DNA of 64,000 nucleotides from Burkholderia humptydooensis (GCF_001513745.1 NZ_CP013381.1:124001-188000); one strand, 5' to 3'; shown: positions 26,639-34,854, counted from the stretch's first letter. Notes: generated by a model from the letters alone, not told the origin. Made by a program: numbers and translations.

Positions 26639-27060
26639 GATCGCAAGCTCCCCAGTACGGCCCGCAGCGTCTCGGCGTCAACGACGCCGTCGACCTTGAC
26701 GACTACGCCGCCGATCCGAATCTCGATCGTCCCGGTTCGCTGAGTCGGATGGCCGACGCCGAGTGCGTCCGGTGGCATCGCCACGCACGCCGGCGGCGTC
26801 TCATGAACCACCGACACCGGAATCAGGGATGGCGTTTCGGCCTGCAATTGCGCGCGATACCGACTCCGCCAGGTGAACAGCATGTTTGCGTTGATGCCAT
26901 TCTCCCGCGCCAGCTTCGCGACCGACACGCCGGGCTCACAGGCCGCGGCTGCGAGTCGGCGTCGAAACTCAGGATCATGGTTCGGGCGCCCTTTGCGGCT
27001 ACCCGGCTTGACTTCCGACTCTGTCACAGTGATGTCCATCAAATCGAAAATGATGGGCAC
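26635..27060 (-). CDS. tnpA: IS66 accessory protein TnpA (Orf1, helix-turn-helix)
   Basis: 141 residues. The helix-turn-helix region FRRRLAAAACEPGVSVAKLA followed by RENGINANMLFTWRSRYR is the IS66 Orf1/IS3-OrfA-like DNA-binding domain. The C-terminal part is less conserved. It is the first gene of the IS66 operon and starts 32 bp inside the right terminal repeat. Confidence 0.88.
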   Translation of the reverse strand: MPIIFDLMDITVTESEVKPGSRKGRPNHDPEFRRRLAAAACEPGVSVAKLARENGINANMLFTWRSRYRAQLQAETPSLIPVSVVHETPPACVAMPPDALGVGHPTQRTGTIEIRIGGVVVKVDGVVDAETLRAVLGSLRS

Positions 27061-27298
27061 TACTTTGATGTCGCTCCTCGTCGCCGTCTACGACGGCCGT
27101 CGTGAGGTGCTTACGAAGCGGCCGGCGATGCGAGTTGACAAGTTCAATCCGAACTCAGGCGAAGTGACACTTTTCTTTCGTTCGGACCGGAAATAAAACT
27201 GTCAATCCGAGAGGCAACTTCCTTACGCCGCGGGGATTCTGGATTGACACATTTGTTGCGCTCTACGGCTTCGGCTATCCCTTACCTTCACCGCGCCC

Positions 27299-28681
27299 TT
27301 AGCCGGCGTTTGCACGGATCGCGCGCGTTTGCATAAAAACGTAGAGGGAGAATGCTGCTCGGAGAGCCTCATGTTGCGAGAGCGAGGCCTCATTCAAGTC
27401 GGCCATCGGATCGATACTCAAGCGACGCAGTGTGAGCTTCGCTGCTGGTGAGCGTTTGTAGTTTCGACGCCAATCCTCTCTTTGCTCCGGCGTCGCGGCC
27501 TCATATGCGTCCCAGCCCTGCCGAACTTCCTCGCCCATCCGTTCCTGCGCGCTCACCTCCTGTGCCGCGGCCTGCAGTGCCATACGGCTTTGAGCTTGCG
27601 CCTTCGCTTCAGTCTCTTGTTGCTCACGCTCGATGAAGGACTGCTGAACTTGCACCATCTCGCGCTCAGCATCGGAGACCGCCCAACCTTCCTTGAGGGC
27701 CTTCATGAAAAAGCCTGCCGGACTCTTCGTCACCTTGCCCAACTTCAAGCTGAAGCGAGTACGGTCGATCGCTTGCTCGAGACGTTCATCGGTGTAGGTG
27801 TCTCGATCGCCAACGATCTGATTGAACTGCGCTGTCGAAAGGCCAAACTCTTGCTTTAGAGTTTGATAAATCTCCTTGGCGTGCTCGTGCGTATGCAGCA
27901 CCCGCTCGGCGAGATCTTTGCGGCTCATACGGAATCGGAGACTGCCAATTTTTCGCGAGCCCGGCAGGTTCCGCGTTTCGTACGCCAACGAGAGGTCAGA
28001 AACCTCGTTGATCTGCTGCACTGCGGGTTCGAGCCAGTCCCGTTTAAAGTACTTGAACACCTGCGCATTCGCGCCCATCTCTCCCTGCCATCCACGCAGT
28101 TCATCAAGCGGGATCCAGTCGGTCTGTCCTTCGTCTGCGTGCGGCAGCAAGTGGTCGTACATCACGCGTGCATAGGACAAGGTGAACATCGAGGTGATAC
28201 GCAGGCTCAACCAGTGCGACTTACCCTTCCCTCGGATAATTCCAATCAGATCGGGCGGAACACGGAATTGAAAGCGGCCGCCCTGGTAGGAGATCCGGCC
28301 GATCAGTTGTGTTGAGCCGAAGGGCCGTTCACCGTCTGGCTCCGCCGGTGCCGTCGCTTGAATAAGGGCTTTTTGCGCCTCGGTGATTACCTGCTCCAGG
28401 TGAGTGTTGTTGCGGCTCGAGTAGCGCATGAGCCATTTGAAATAGTCCAGTTCCACGTCGTAGAGGTCACGGGGCCGGTCGTCGTAGGCGACAATGAAGT
28501 ATGCTGCGTCGATCAAGCGGCGGGCGGCCACGCCTAGGTCGACGATACGAATGAGGACGTTATTGCGGGAAAAACCAATGTCTGACCGAGCGCTATCGAC
28601 CGGCAGCCCTTCGGCCGACGCATCGTCAAACAGGGCAAGCGCCAACTGCTGAGACGTCGCCAATTGCCCTCTTTCCGCCAT
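27299..28681 (-). CDS. Plasmid replication initiator, Rep_3 family
   Basis: 460 residues, starting at the ATG that has GGAGG five bases upstream (28681); in-frame starts at 28696 and 28789 lack this. Two winged-helix domains typical of Rep_3/RepA initiators can be traced: SRNNVLIRIVDLGVAARRL, FRVPPDLIGIIRGKGKSHWL, SMFTLSYARVMYDHLLPH and KLGKVTKSPAGFFMKALKEG. The C-terminal third is a charged coiled coil of uncertain role. Such initiators bind iterons, and CTCACC iterons lie immediately upstream of its start. Transcribed away from parAB, it defines an independent replicon of iteron type, as in many large Burkholderia plasmids. Confidence 0.82.
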   Translation of the reverse strand: MAERGQLATSQQLALALFDDASAEGLPVDSARSDIGFSRNNVLIRIVDLGVAARRLIDAAYFIVAYDDRPRDLYDVELDYFKWLMRYSSRNNTHLEQVITEAQKALIQATAPAEPDGERPFGSTQLIGRISYQGGRFQFRVPPDLIGIIRGKGKSHWLSLRITSMFTLSYARVMYDHLLPHADEGQTDWIPLDELRGWQGEMGANAQVFKYFKRDWLEPAVQQINEVSDLSLAYETRNLPGSRKIGSLRFRMSRKDLAERVLHTHEHAKEIYQTLKQEFGLSTAQFNQIVGDRDTYTDERLEQAIDRTRFSLKLGKVTKSPAGFFMKALKEGWAVSDAEREMVQVQQSFIEREQQETEAKAQAQSRMALQAAAQEVSAQERMGEEVRQGWDAYEAATPEQREDWRRNYKRSPAAKLTLRRLSIDPMADLNEASLSQHEALRAAFSLYVFMQTRAIRANAG

Positions 28682-28762
28682 GCCGTCCTCCGCCATCACG
28701 CTGCATTTGTCATATTGGCGCGTAAGGTACCGGTGACAAAGTGACCTGTCAACACATACAAC

Positions 28763-28929
28763 CTCACCTTCGCCATGGAAGACCCACATATCACCTCACC
28801 TTTTAGCCCATTCCCCTCACCATTCCGCCCAAACACCTCACCATAGCCGCCAATTTCTCTCACCATTCTGTGTACTTCTTCTCACCTTGACTCTCAATCC
28901 ACAGCGCCTTCAGCACATAATCTCTCACC
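28763..28929 (+). repeat. Iteron array: seven CTCACC-centred repeats in helical phase (candidate oriV)
   Basis: The hexamer CTCACC, mostly followed by WT, occurs at 28763, 28795, 28816, 28837, 28859, 28881 and 28924. Spacings are 32, 21, 21, 22, 22 and 43 bp; from the second copy on these are one or two units of 21-22 bp, placing all sites on the same face of the helix. The array lies just upstream of the rep start. Four more copies in either orientation sit at 29142, 29204 (both reversed), 29273 and 29465, the last one 25 bp before parA. I see no perfect DnaA box. Confidence 0.82.
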
Positions 28930-29403
28930 TTGCGTGCCCAAGGCATTGATTTATAACGAATGCAGTCGCGCCGTTTGTGGTTGGTGGGTTTTGTTTAACT
29001 ACAACAACAACTAACCGGGCAAACAAGAGCTCCTCCCGTACTAGAAAAGAGCCAGGCTGGGCGAGCGAGTGCGGCACAGACCCGAAGACCTGCGCTACCT
29101 GATCTTTCAAGGGTTAGCGAGGTCGACATACCGCAATCGATGGTGAGGTGTATTGTGCGGCCGTCTTAGCGCGGACAACTTGCCTCCAACATCGGCGGCC
29201 CAAGGTGAGGAAAACTGTGCGTTATGGCGCGGCAAGCAAGGTGTTACGTCTACGGGTCGCCCCACAATTCACCTCACCGTGAGCCGCCCTCGTGCCGTTG
29301 GACGGCTCAAAAAGCCCACGAGCGCCGGGATTTGGAGCCAAGCTGGCGGATATTCGGATCCAGACGCGAATTACATAGCCATTCTTCGGTCTAGCGGGTA
29401 TTC
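28930..29403. other. Non-coding interval between iterons and parA
   Basis: About 470 bp without a convincing gene. It holds three scattered CTCACC-type sites (29142 and 29204 reversed, 29273 direct), an AC-rich patch near 29000 and nothing else I can name. It is probably part of the replication origin and of the rep/par control region. Confidence 0.5.
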
Positions 29404-29435
29404 TACGGTTCATGTTGGAAAAATGCAGAACCGTA
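29404..29435. promoter_or_regulatory. Inverted repeat upstream of parA, candidate par operator
   Basis: TACGGTTC (29404-29411) and GAACCGTA (29428-29435) form perfect 8-bp arms 16 bp apart. The right arm runs into TATAAAT, a possible -10 element, 60 bp before the parA ATG. ParA proteins with an N-terminal DNA-binding domain, like the one encoded here, commonly repress their own promoter at such repeats. Confidence 0.5.
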
Positions 29436-29494
29436 TAAATCTGCGGTGAGCGTAGAAAAAACACCTCACCATTGAACTCAAGAGGAAGCATCTA

Positions 29495-30703
29495 ATGAAA
29501 GTGAGCGAGTTGCCCGCTGTCGAGCGGCAGGTGAAGCTATCTCAACTCGGCGAGTTCGCAAAGCGATTGTCCGTGATGACCGACGAGCTTCGTGAGGACA
29601 TCTTGGCGCCGCGGCCCCGCAAAAATCCGCCGGTATTTACGATCGGCGAATTGAGCGAGATGTGTGGCCTTGATCGCCAGAAGATCAACTACATGGCAAC
29701 GAAGGGAGGCGGTGAATTACCTCCTGGCGAAGCGCATGGTTCGGGACGTGCTCGCATCTTCACGTTGGCTGAAGCACGCATATGGGTACAGAAGGCTTCG
29801 AACATCTTTCAGACCGCGCTCGTGACTGGGAAGGGTAAGCATCGCGGCCGGGTCCTGATCACGGCAAACTTCAAGGGCGGTTCGACTAAGACGACAATCA
29901 CGATGTGCGAGGCGCAGGCACTTAGCTTGCGTGGTCGCCGGGTCCTCGTCATTGATCTCGATCCCCAAGCCTCCCTATCGGAGCTTTGTGGGTTGTACGC
30001 AGAGAAGGATGTGACGTGGGAAGACACAGTGCTTCCATTTATCTACGATCCTTCCATTGAGGGGGGGCTCGCCTCAATGGTCCAATCGACCTACTGGGAT
30101 GGGATCGACGTCATTCCCGCACACAACTATTTGCATGATGCAGAGTTCCACCTGCCGACAGCTCAGAAGGAGAATCCCGAGTACGAATTCTGGTCAGTTC
30201 TTCGTCGCGGTATCGAGCCACTTCGTTCTGAGTACGACTACATCATCCTCGACACTGCTCCGTCCCTGTCTTATTTAACGCTGAACGGGCTCATGGCTGC
30301 CGACGCGATGGTCATGCCTCTGGTTCCGGAAAGTCTAGATTTCATCTCTTCGGTGTCGTTTTGGTCGCTGTTTTCCGAAATTGCAGCTGGCTTTGTCGAC
30401 CATGAGCTCGACAAGACTTATGACTTCATTTCCGTATTGCTCTCGAAAGTGGACTACGGCGCTGTGTCGTCTGCGCCCGCGGTTCGAGTGTGGGCTCAGC
30501 GTGCCTACGGCGACTGGCTTTCGGCAACAGAAATTCCCGCTAGCTCAGTGATGAGCAATGGTGCGCTTGCCCTGTCGACGGTCTTCGATTTATCGAGATC
30601 GGACGGCGTCGCGAAGACCTTGGCGCGGGTGAAACAACCGTTGATGGACCACTGTAAATGGATCGACGATCAGTCGGTCGCGCGTTGGAGGGCGGAGGCA
30701 TGA
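29495..30703 (+). CDS. parA: Plasmid partition ATPase ParA (type Ia, with N-terminal DNA-binding domain)
   Basis: 402 residues with AGAGGAAG before the ATG. The N-terminal 100 residues contain a MerR-like winged helix (FTIGELSEMCGLDRQKINYM). The deviant Walker A is FKGGSTKTTITM (residues 126-137), Walker A' is VLVIDLDPQASLSEL, and Walker B is YIILDTAPSL. It drives plasmid segregation over the nucleoid with ParB. The large N-terminal extension marks a type Ia ParA that also autoregulates the operon. Its stop overlaps the parB start (ATGA). Confidence 0.92.
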   Translation: MKVSELPAVERQVKLSQLGEFAKRLSVMTDELREDILAPRPRKNPPVFTIGELSEMCGLDRQKINYMATKGGGELPPGEAHGSGRARIFTLAEARIWVQKASNIFQTALVTGKGKHRGRVLITANFKGGSTKTTITMCEAQALSLRGRRVLVIDLDPQASLSELCGLYAEKDVTWEDTVLPFIYDPSIEGGLASMVQSTYWDGIDVIPAHNYLHDAEFHLPTAQKENPEYEFWSVLRRGIEPLRSEYDYIILDTAPSLSYLTLNGLMAADAMVMPLVPESLDFISSVSFWSLFSEIAAGFVDHELDKTYDFISVLLSKVDYGAVSSAPAVRVWAQRAYGDWLSATEIPASSVMSNGALALSTVFDLSRSDGVAKTLARVKQPLMDHCKWIDDQSVARWRAEA

Positions 30704-31668
30704 GTAATCTGCGAGAACGGATGATGAGCAAGACGGCGGGTCTGCGTGCGGCCAAGGACATTGAGCTCACAGAGCAACCGGAGAAGCCCGCTACCCCAAG
30801 AACTGCTCCTGGAATGGCGGGGGCACTGGCGACCGCGCAGGCGCGTATCTTGGAGCTTGAGCGGAGCACCACTTCGCACGAGTTGCCTGTCGCGGATATC
30901 GTGCCCAATCCGTGGCAGCCTCGCCGGATTTTCAATGAGGCGAAGCTCACCGAGCTCGCGGAATCAATCCGCGAGTCGGGTCTGATTGAACCGATTGTCG
31001 TTCGTAAGGTGGTGTCAGGCTATCAAATCGTGGCTGGCGAGCGACGGTGGCGTGCGCACAAGATGATCGGGAAAGAAGCGATCAAGGCGGTGATCGCCGA
31101 CGTCTCGGACGGAGATATGGCGGTGCTCGCATTGGTTGAAAACGTCGTTCGAGACGGTCTGACCGACTACGAGATTGCGCGCTCTATCCGGAACACAGAG
31201 AAGGAATTTCCGAACCGGAAGCGCATGGCGGAGGCGCTCGGGATTTCTCGTTCGGAGTTCTATCGGTATTTAGCTTTCGGCGATTTGCCCGAATTCGTTA
31301 TCAAGGATCTCGATCTTCAGCCTCGCCTACTTGGCGCCCATGCGGCCGAGGATGTTGTTGCGGTACTACGAAATAGTGAGGGGCGCGCATTCGAGATTGC
31401 CGGGGAGCTCTGGGCACAGGTGGTTGCTGGTGAGCTCGATCAGACGAAGCTTGCGAACGCAATTAAGCTCGCAATCGAGAATGACGGTAAGGCAGGTGCC
31501 GTGAGCGATCGAACAATCGAAAAGATTTTTGCGGGGAAGAGCCAGGCTGGCTCAATCACGCGGGACGCAGGAAACTTTACGGTGAAGATCAAAGCGAGGA
31601 TGCTGACGGCGGAAAAGGAAGAGAAGATACGGGCGCTTATTTCACAGCTATTTTCTGAGCCAGACTGA
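30700..31668 (+). CDS. parB: Plasmid partition protein ParB
   Basis: 322 residues from the ATG that overlaps the parA stop and has GGAGG upstream; the earlier in-frame start at 30658 would add 14 odd residues. Features: the CTP-binding ParB/Srx domain with SGLIEPIVVRKVVSGYQIVA and GERRWRAHKMIG, ENVVRDGLTDYEIARSI, and the helix-turn-helix KRMAEALGISRSEFYRYLAF. It binds centromere sites and spreads as a CTP-dependent clamp. A terminator and two palindromic candidate parS sites follow at once. Confidence 0.92.
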   Translation: MSNLRERMMSKTAGLRAAKDIELTEQPEKPATPRTAPGMAGALATAQARILELERSTTSHELPVADIVPNPWQPRRIFNEAKLTELAESIRESGLIEPIVVRKVVSGYQIVAGERRWRAHKMIGKEAIKAVIADVSDGDMAVLALVENVVRDGLTDYEIARSIRNTEKEFPNRKRMAEALGISRSEFYRYLAFGDLPEFVIKDLDLQPRLLGAHAAEDVVAVLRNSEGRAFEIAGELWAQVVAGELDQTKLANAIKLAIENDGKAGAVSDRTIEKIFAGKSQAGSITRDAGNFTVKIKARMLTAEKEEKIRALISQLFSEPD

Positions 31669-31680
31669 GTCCCTCACACA

Positions 31681-31704
31681 AGCCCGCCGCGCGCGGGCTT
31701 TTTT
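31681..31704 (+). terminator. Rho-independent terminator after parB
   Basis: AGCCCGC / GCGGGCT arms (31681-31687, 31693-31699) with a CGCGC loop, followed by a T-run to 31704, 12 bp after the parB stop. Confidence 0.85.
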
Positions 31705-31716
31705 ACTAGCGGTTCC

Positions 31717-31735
31717 GTGTCCCCAATGGGGACAC
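31717..31735. promoter_or_regulatory. Palindrome 1 downstream of parB, candidate parS
   Basis: GTGTCCCCA-A-TGGGGACAC: perfect 9-bp arms around one base, centred at 31726. A second copy of the same palindrome lies 41 bp away. Position right after parAB and the odd-length palindrome fit a centromere bound by ParB. Confidence 0.72.
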
Positions 31736-31755
31736 ACGCTTGGCGAGGGGGTAAT

Positions 31756-31778
31756 TGGTGTCCCCATTGGGGACACCA
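31756..31778. promoter_or_regulatory. Palindrome 2 downstream of parB, candidate parS
   Basis: Arms of 11 bp (reading TGGTGTCCCCA inward) around a central T at 31767; the core TGTCCCCATTGGGGACA is the same as in palindrome 1. Centre-to-centre distance is 41 bp, about four helical turns. Confidence 0.72.
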
Positions 31779-31866
31779 GGGTTAATGAGAACGCTATAGT
31801 GCTTGAGCGCGTGAGCGACTATGCAAATGCTCGATCACCCTCACATTCAGGCGGAAGCCCGCAGCC

Positions 31867-32628
31867 TTAAGTCGCGGTGCCGGCGTCCGAATCCATCGGG
31901 ACGTCGAGAAGAGACGGCTGCAGGGCCGCCTGGTTGAGGACGACTTCGGCTAGGTTCCTCGCAGACTGTACATCGGGAATGTCGGTGTTCCCCGCGTGCG
32001 ACAACTGCGACCGCACTGTGTAGAGATCACCTGCCTTCTTCATTAGAGCTTTCGTGGTGGCGGTATCCAGACCCTTAGCAATTGCGGCACGGCCTACCAA
32101 CTCGCGGACCGCTTTGCCGTGGGAAATCCTCTTGAGATTCCTCAGCGCGTCGCCCAACCCCCGATCAGCGACGACAACGGCATCCTTCAGCCGGTCTTCA
32201 ATCCACTGGATTGCGGCTGCTTCGCGCGGCCACTGCTCGGCAAGCGAGTCGAGGATAGTGAGGTACGTCAAGAACTGGGAACGGGCCATCGAATCATCAT
32301 TTGCACTGACGTACAGCTCAAGGGCAGCGATCAAGCGAGGGTCTTCGACCACCGGACAACTATCCAGCCAACCCTCCCATCCGACCTTGCTGTTACTGAT
32401 CGACGTCTCCGCCCACAAGGGGGCCGGCACATGTTCAGCTGCAATCAGCGTCGGCATTGGGCCGTTGTAGGTGTCCTGGCGGGCGACGCTCAGGTCGGTC
32501 CACGGGCCGATCCTGAACGATGCGCTCATGCGTAGGGACAACACCGGCAATTTCGTGCTGAACTCTTTGTACAGCGCCTCGGCTTCGGCCGAAGGCATCG
32601 GATCGAAAAGAAGCCACTGGTGAACCAC
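31867..32628 (-). CDS. HEPN/Apea-like protein of unknown function, 5' end uncertain
   Basis: 253 residues from a GTG. The C-terminal half is helical and has RSQLSHAG (about residues 209-216), an Arg-x4-His motif as in HEPN ribonuclease-like domains of the Apea type. The first half (FRIGPWTDLSVARQDTYNGP) is not recognised. The same frame continues open upstream to about 32830 (reading LYWLHIPLAAPRGHLLGRAY) without an ATG, while a different frame opens at an ATG at 32948. The original gene may therefore be about 120 codons longer and broken by a frameshift. HEPN proteins often act in RNA-targeting defence, but nothing here proves that. The 500 bp before vapB shows no other gene. Confidence 0.5.
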   Translation of the reverse strand: MVHQWLLFDPMPSAEAEALYKEFSTKLPVLSLRMSASFRIGPWTDLSVARQDTYNGPMPTLIAAEHVPAPLWAETSISNSKVGWEGWLDSCPVVEDPRLIAALELYVSANDDSMARSQFLTYLTILDSLAEQWPREAAAIQWIEDRLKDAVVVADRGLGDALRNLKRISHGKAVRELVGRAAIAKGLDTATTKALMKKAGDLYTVRSQLSHAGNTDIPDVQSARNLAEVVLNQAALQPSLLDVPMDSDAGTAT

Positions 32629-33095
32629 CGACGAGCTGACGGCCGCGTGTGACTGCGGAAACGGCTTACGGGTATGTAATACGGCCCGCTTACCCAGTAC
32701 GGAGACAGGTTCAGGCTGAGGCTCGGGCCCGTGCTCATACGCACGACCAAGAAGATGGCCGCGGGGCGCGGCCAGCGGGATGTGGAGCCAATACAGAGGC
32801 TGGCTGTTTTAGGGGGCGCTTCAGACACAAAAACTCCGACTGAAGGGATCGTCTTCCACGCCAGAATATAACGGCCCCCAATTAAATGTGGTTCAATCGC
32901 TGCGCGCCAGTCCGTAGCGAACCGCGTCGACTCCTTAGCGGTCGCCACGGCGCACTCGGTGGTCCGGGTGGGTCACAATCCCTGACTTGGTTGGCGCCAG
33001 CAGCGACCGCCGTGCGAACTAGGCGACCAGCGCAGCGTAGGCGGGCCAGTAGCGGCGACATTGCGGCAGCTGTTTGCGAATTCACTTCAGTGTGT

Positions 33096-33111
33096 ATATG
33101 CTGTGGCATAT
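33096..33111. promoter_or_regulatory. Inverted repeat before vapB, candidate VapB operator
   Basis: ATATGC-TGTG-GCATAT, 24 bp upstream of the vapB ATG and overlapping likely promoter sequence (TGTGTATATG). VapBC complexes usually repress their own operon by binding such repeats. Confidence 0.55.
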
Positions 33112-33135
33112 GCAAGCCGATTAGGAGCCACTCCC

Positions 33136-33378
33136 ATGCCAACCCATGACACCCGCCACGCGCGCCTGTTTCGCAATGGGCGCAGCCAGGCCGTGCGGAT
33201 CCCGCGCGAGTTCGAGCTACCGGTCTCGGAAGTCACTATCCACCGGGAAGGCCGGCGCTTGATTATCGAGCCCGTGGAGGCCGCGCCCCTGCGTGAGCTG
33301 TTCGCCCAATGGACGCCGCTGGACGAAACCTTTCCCGACATCGATAACCTGCCGGCTGAACCGGTCGACATCGAATGA
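33136..33378 (+). CDS. vapB: Antitoxin VapB (AbrB/SpoVT-type)
   Basis: 80 residues, with AGGAG nine bases before the ATG. The swapped-hairpin DNA-binding domain reads ARLFRNGRSQAVRIPREFEL, then VTIHREGRRLIIEP; the C-terminal tail with PLRELFAQWTPLDETFPDID is the toxin-wrapping segment. It neutralises VapC and represses the operon. It overlaps vapC by four bases (ATGA). As part of a plasmid-like maintenance region it probably stabilises this DNA by post-segregational killing. Confidence 0.9.
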   Translation: MPTHDTRHARLFRNGRSQAVRIPREFELPVSEVTIHREGRRLIIEPVEAAPLRELFAQWTPLDETFPDIDNLPAEPVDIE

Positions 33379-33785
33379 CGCTGTATCTGCTCGACACCAA
33401 CATTTTGTCGAACGTGATCCGAGACCCGCGCGGCGCATGCACCGCCCGCATCGGAGAAACACCGCCCGAACAAGTGTGCACCTCGATCATCGTGGCCGCG
33501 GAACTCCGGTTTGGCGTCTGGAAGCGCGGATCGTCGACGCTCGCGCAGCGCGTCGAGCAACTGCTCGCGAGCTTGACCGTGTTGCCGCTGCAGCCTGACG
33601 CAGACCGTTGCTACGGCCGGTTGCGGGCCGAGCTCGAGAAGCAAGGCCAGTTGATCGGCGCCAACGACATGCTAATCGCCGCGCATGCGCTGGCCGTGGA
33701 CGCCGTCCTGGTCACCGACAACACGGCGGAATTTGCTCGGGTCGCGGGGCTGCCAGTCGAAAACTGGTTGCGCCCGGCGACGTAA
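33375..33785 (+). CDS. vapC: Toxin VapC (PIN-domain ribonuclease)
   Basis: 136 residues. All four acidic PIN residues are present: Asp7 (LLDTN), Glu43 (AAELRFG), Asp98 (GANDMLIAAHAL) and Asp115 (LVTDNTAEF). VapC toxins cleave specific tRNAs or rRNA and so stop translation until VapB is restored. The gene looks fully intact and is coupled to vapB. Confidence 0.92.
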   Translation: MTLYLLDTNILSNVIRDPRGACTARIGETPPEQVCTSIIVAAELRFGVWKRGSSTLAQRVEQLLASLTVLPLQPDADRCYGRLRAELEKQGQLIGANDMLIAAHALAVDAVLVTDNTAEFARVAGLPVENWLRPAT

Positions 33786-33862
33786 CGCGAGCCCGAACGC
33801 GCAGGGAGATCCGGCCAAGGCGCCGTCGGCAAACTCGGGCTACCGACCAAACAGGGGAAATC

Positions 33863-34192
33863 GTGCCGTACGACGTCGAAGCAGAATTTGAACGGCTCAA
33901 GGCCGAGGTAGAGGCCCTCGAGGCGGTGCATCCCAACCGGGTTGTCCAGGTGCTGGTCGGCCCGAGCAGCGTGGGCGTGTCGAGCGGCAATCGCGCCGCT
34001 TTGCAGGGGCAGTGCTGTGCAGCGTGACGCTCAAGCGGGGCTCGGCCGAGCTCTGGGTGAACCTAGGGGAGGGGAGTGTGAGCGACTCGGGATCACGTCC
34101 ATGGAATCCCGCCACGATGCAGGTTGCTGTGACCGGACTGGAGCGCGAGGTCCGCTGGCCGCCGGTGGTCTTTGTGATCGTGGACCATTGAA
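33863..34192 (+). pseudogene. Small hypothetical gene, probably frameshifted
   Basis: A GTG-started frame gives MPYDVEAEFERLKAEVEALE and ends after 55 codons. Immediately before that stop another frame opens and continues as SVTLKRGSAELWVNLGEGSV up to FVIVDH and a stop at 34192. Joined, they would make a protein of about 110 residues with an N-terminal coiled coil. I do not recognise the family. It could also be two unrelated open frames; the terminator at 34217 supports a transcript that ends here. Confidence 0.35.
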
Positions 34193-34216
34193 CAGCGCTT
34201 CGGCACCAAGCGTGAT

Positions 34217-34236
34217 CCGGCTCTGGCCGGTTTTTT
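34217..34236 (+). terminator. Rho-independent terminator
   Basis: CCGGC-TCTG-GCCGG hairpin followed by six T (34231-34236); it ends rightward transcription from the vapBC side. Confidence 0.75.
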
Positions 34237-34314
34237 CTGGCGCATCGTCCATGCCGCTCACTCCCATTATCGGCATGCCAAGATAGCCAGCTTGATCATG
34301 CAAATGCTTCCGCA

Positions 34315-34336
34315 ACCCGGCCCCGGCCGGGTTTTT
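34315..34336 (+). terminator. Second rho-independent terminator
   Basis: ACCCGGCC/GGCCGGGT arms (34315-34322, 34325-34332) closing on two bases, followed by a run of T to 34336. About 100 bp after the first terminator and just before the long palindrome. Confidence 0.65.
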
Positions 34337-34346
34337 CATGGATTTT

Positions 34347-34384
34347 CTCATACTGTATAGAGATATATCTCTATACAGTATGAG
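34347..34384. repeat. Perfect 38-bp palindrome, downstream of the gene at 34395
   Basis: Two 19-bp arms with no loop; the left arm starts CTCATACTGTATAGAG and the centre is AGATATATCT. It shares the core CTGTAT-N-GAGATATATCT with the palindrome at 34855-34896 on the other side of the same small gene. It may be a protein-binding site, a hairpin at the end of a small mobile cassette, or a transcription stop. Confidence 0.85.
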
Positions 34385-34394
34385 CCATGGCCGC

Positions 34395-34853
34395 CTACGC
34401 GTTGCCGTGCCGTTCGGGCCGGCTGGCGGTGCGGATCTCGCCGGCCGCCTCCGCGGCTGCCGCCGTGAACCGCTGCCAGGCGCTCTCCAGCTCGAGCATC
34501 CGGGTCTCGGCGTCGGCCGCCAGCCGTTCCTGGTGGACCGCCAGCCAGGCGGCCAGCGCCTCACGGTCGGCCCGATCGTTCGCCCGACGCCCCGGTGTCG
34601 CGAAGTGCCGGTGCAGGTCGTTGACCGAGACCGCGTGGCCGAACAGCACGCGCATCAGCTGCCGCGTCGTGGTGATCGTGGTATCGGGCGGGGGCGGGGT
34701 GATCGCGTGGATGAAGGCGATCACCGCGCGGGCCCGGGCGCGCCGCTTGATGCCGCTCATCCGGCCGCGCAGGTGGCGGCTGCCGATATCGGGGTGCGCG
34801 AGCATGGCCTGCACGGCTGCGTCGTGATCGGCCGGCGTGAAGAACGTCATCAT
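34395..34853 (-). CDS. Hypothetical protein between two related palindromes
   Basis: 152 residues from an ATG whose upstream region is itself a 42-bp palindrome. Sequence: MTFFTPADHDAAVQAMLAHP, GSRHLRGRMSGIKRRARARA, then an acidic/Ala-rich C-terminal helix (REALAAWLAVHQERLAADAE). The central Arg/Lys-rich part suggests nucleic acid binding. I do not recognise a family. No Shine-Dalgarno sequence is visible; the leader would fold into the upstream hairpin. The two flanking palindromes with the same core suggest either autoregulation or a mobile unit in which this is the only gene. Confidence 0.55.
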   Translation of the reverse strand: MMTFFTPADHDAAVQAMLAHPDIGSRHLRGRMSGIKRRARARAVIAFIHAITPPPPDTTITTTRQLMRVLFGHAVSVNDLHRHFATPGRRANDRADREALAAWLAVHQERLAADAETRMLELESAWQRFTAAAAEAAGEIRTASRPERHGNA

Positions 34854-34854
34854 C

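Larger units (their letters stand above)
23178..27114 (-). mobile_element. IS66-family insertion sequence, interrupted by an IS256-family element
   Basis: Perfect 23-bp inverted repeats, beginning GTAAGCACCTCACGACGG, lie at 23178-23200 and 27092-27114; 5'-GTAA ends are typical of IS66. Three genes on the minus strand (tnpA, tnpB, tnpC) fill it. Removing the inserted IS256 element and one duplicated 9-mer leaves about 2.49 kb, a normal IS66 length. The flanking 8-mers (GAATCGCC left, GAAGCGGC right) match at only 6 of 8 positions, and the left flank is ISAs1 while the right flank is not, so there is no clean target duplication. A rearrangement involving this IS probably formed the junction. 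Confidence 0.88.

Noticed and set aside
28763..29470. CRISPR array
   Set aside because: The repeated unit is only about 8 bp at 21-22 bp spacing, with no 25-37-bp repeats and no cas genes; iterons explain it.
34347..34384. LexA/SOS box
   Set aside because: The palindrome contains CTGT and ACAG but 18 bp apart instead of the 8 expected for a LexA site.
34347..34384. Telomere resolution site of a linear plasmid prophage
   Set aside because: No protelomerase-like gene is present and a similar palindrome recurs 510 bp away, which does not fit a single resolution site.
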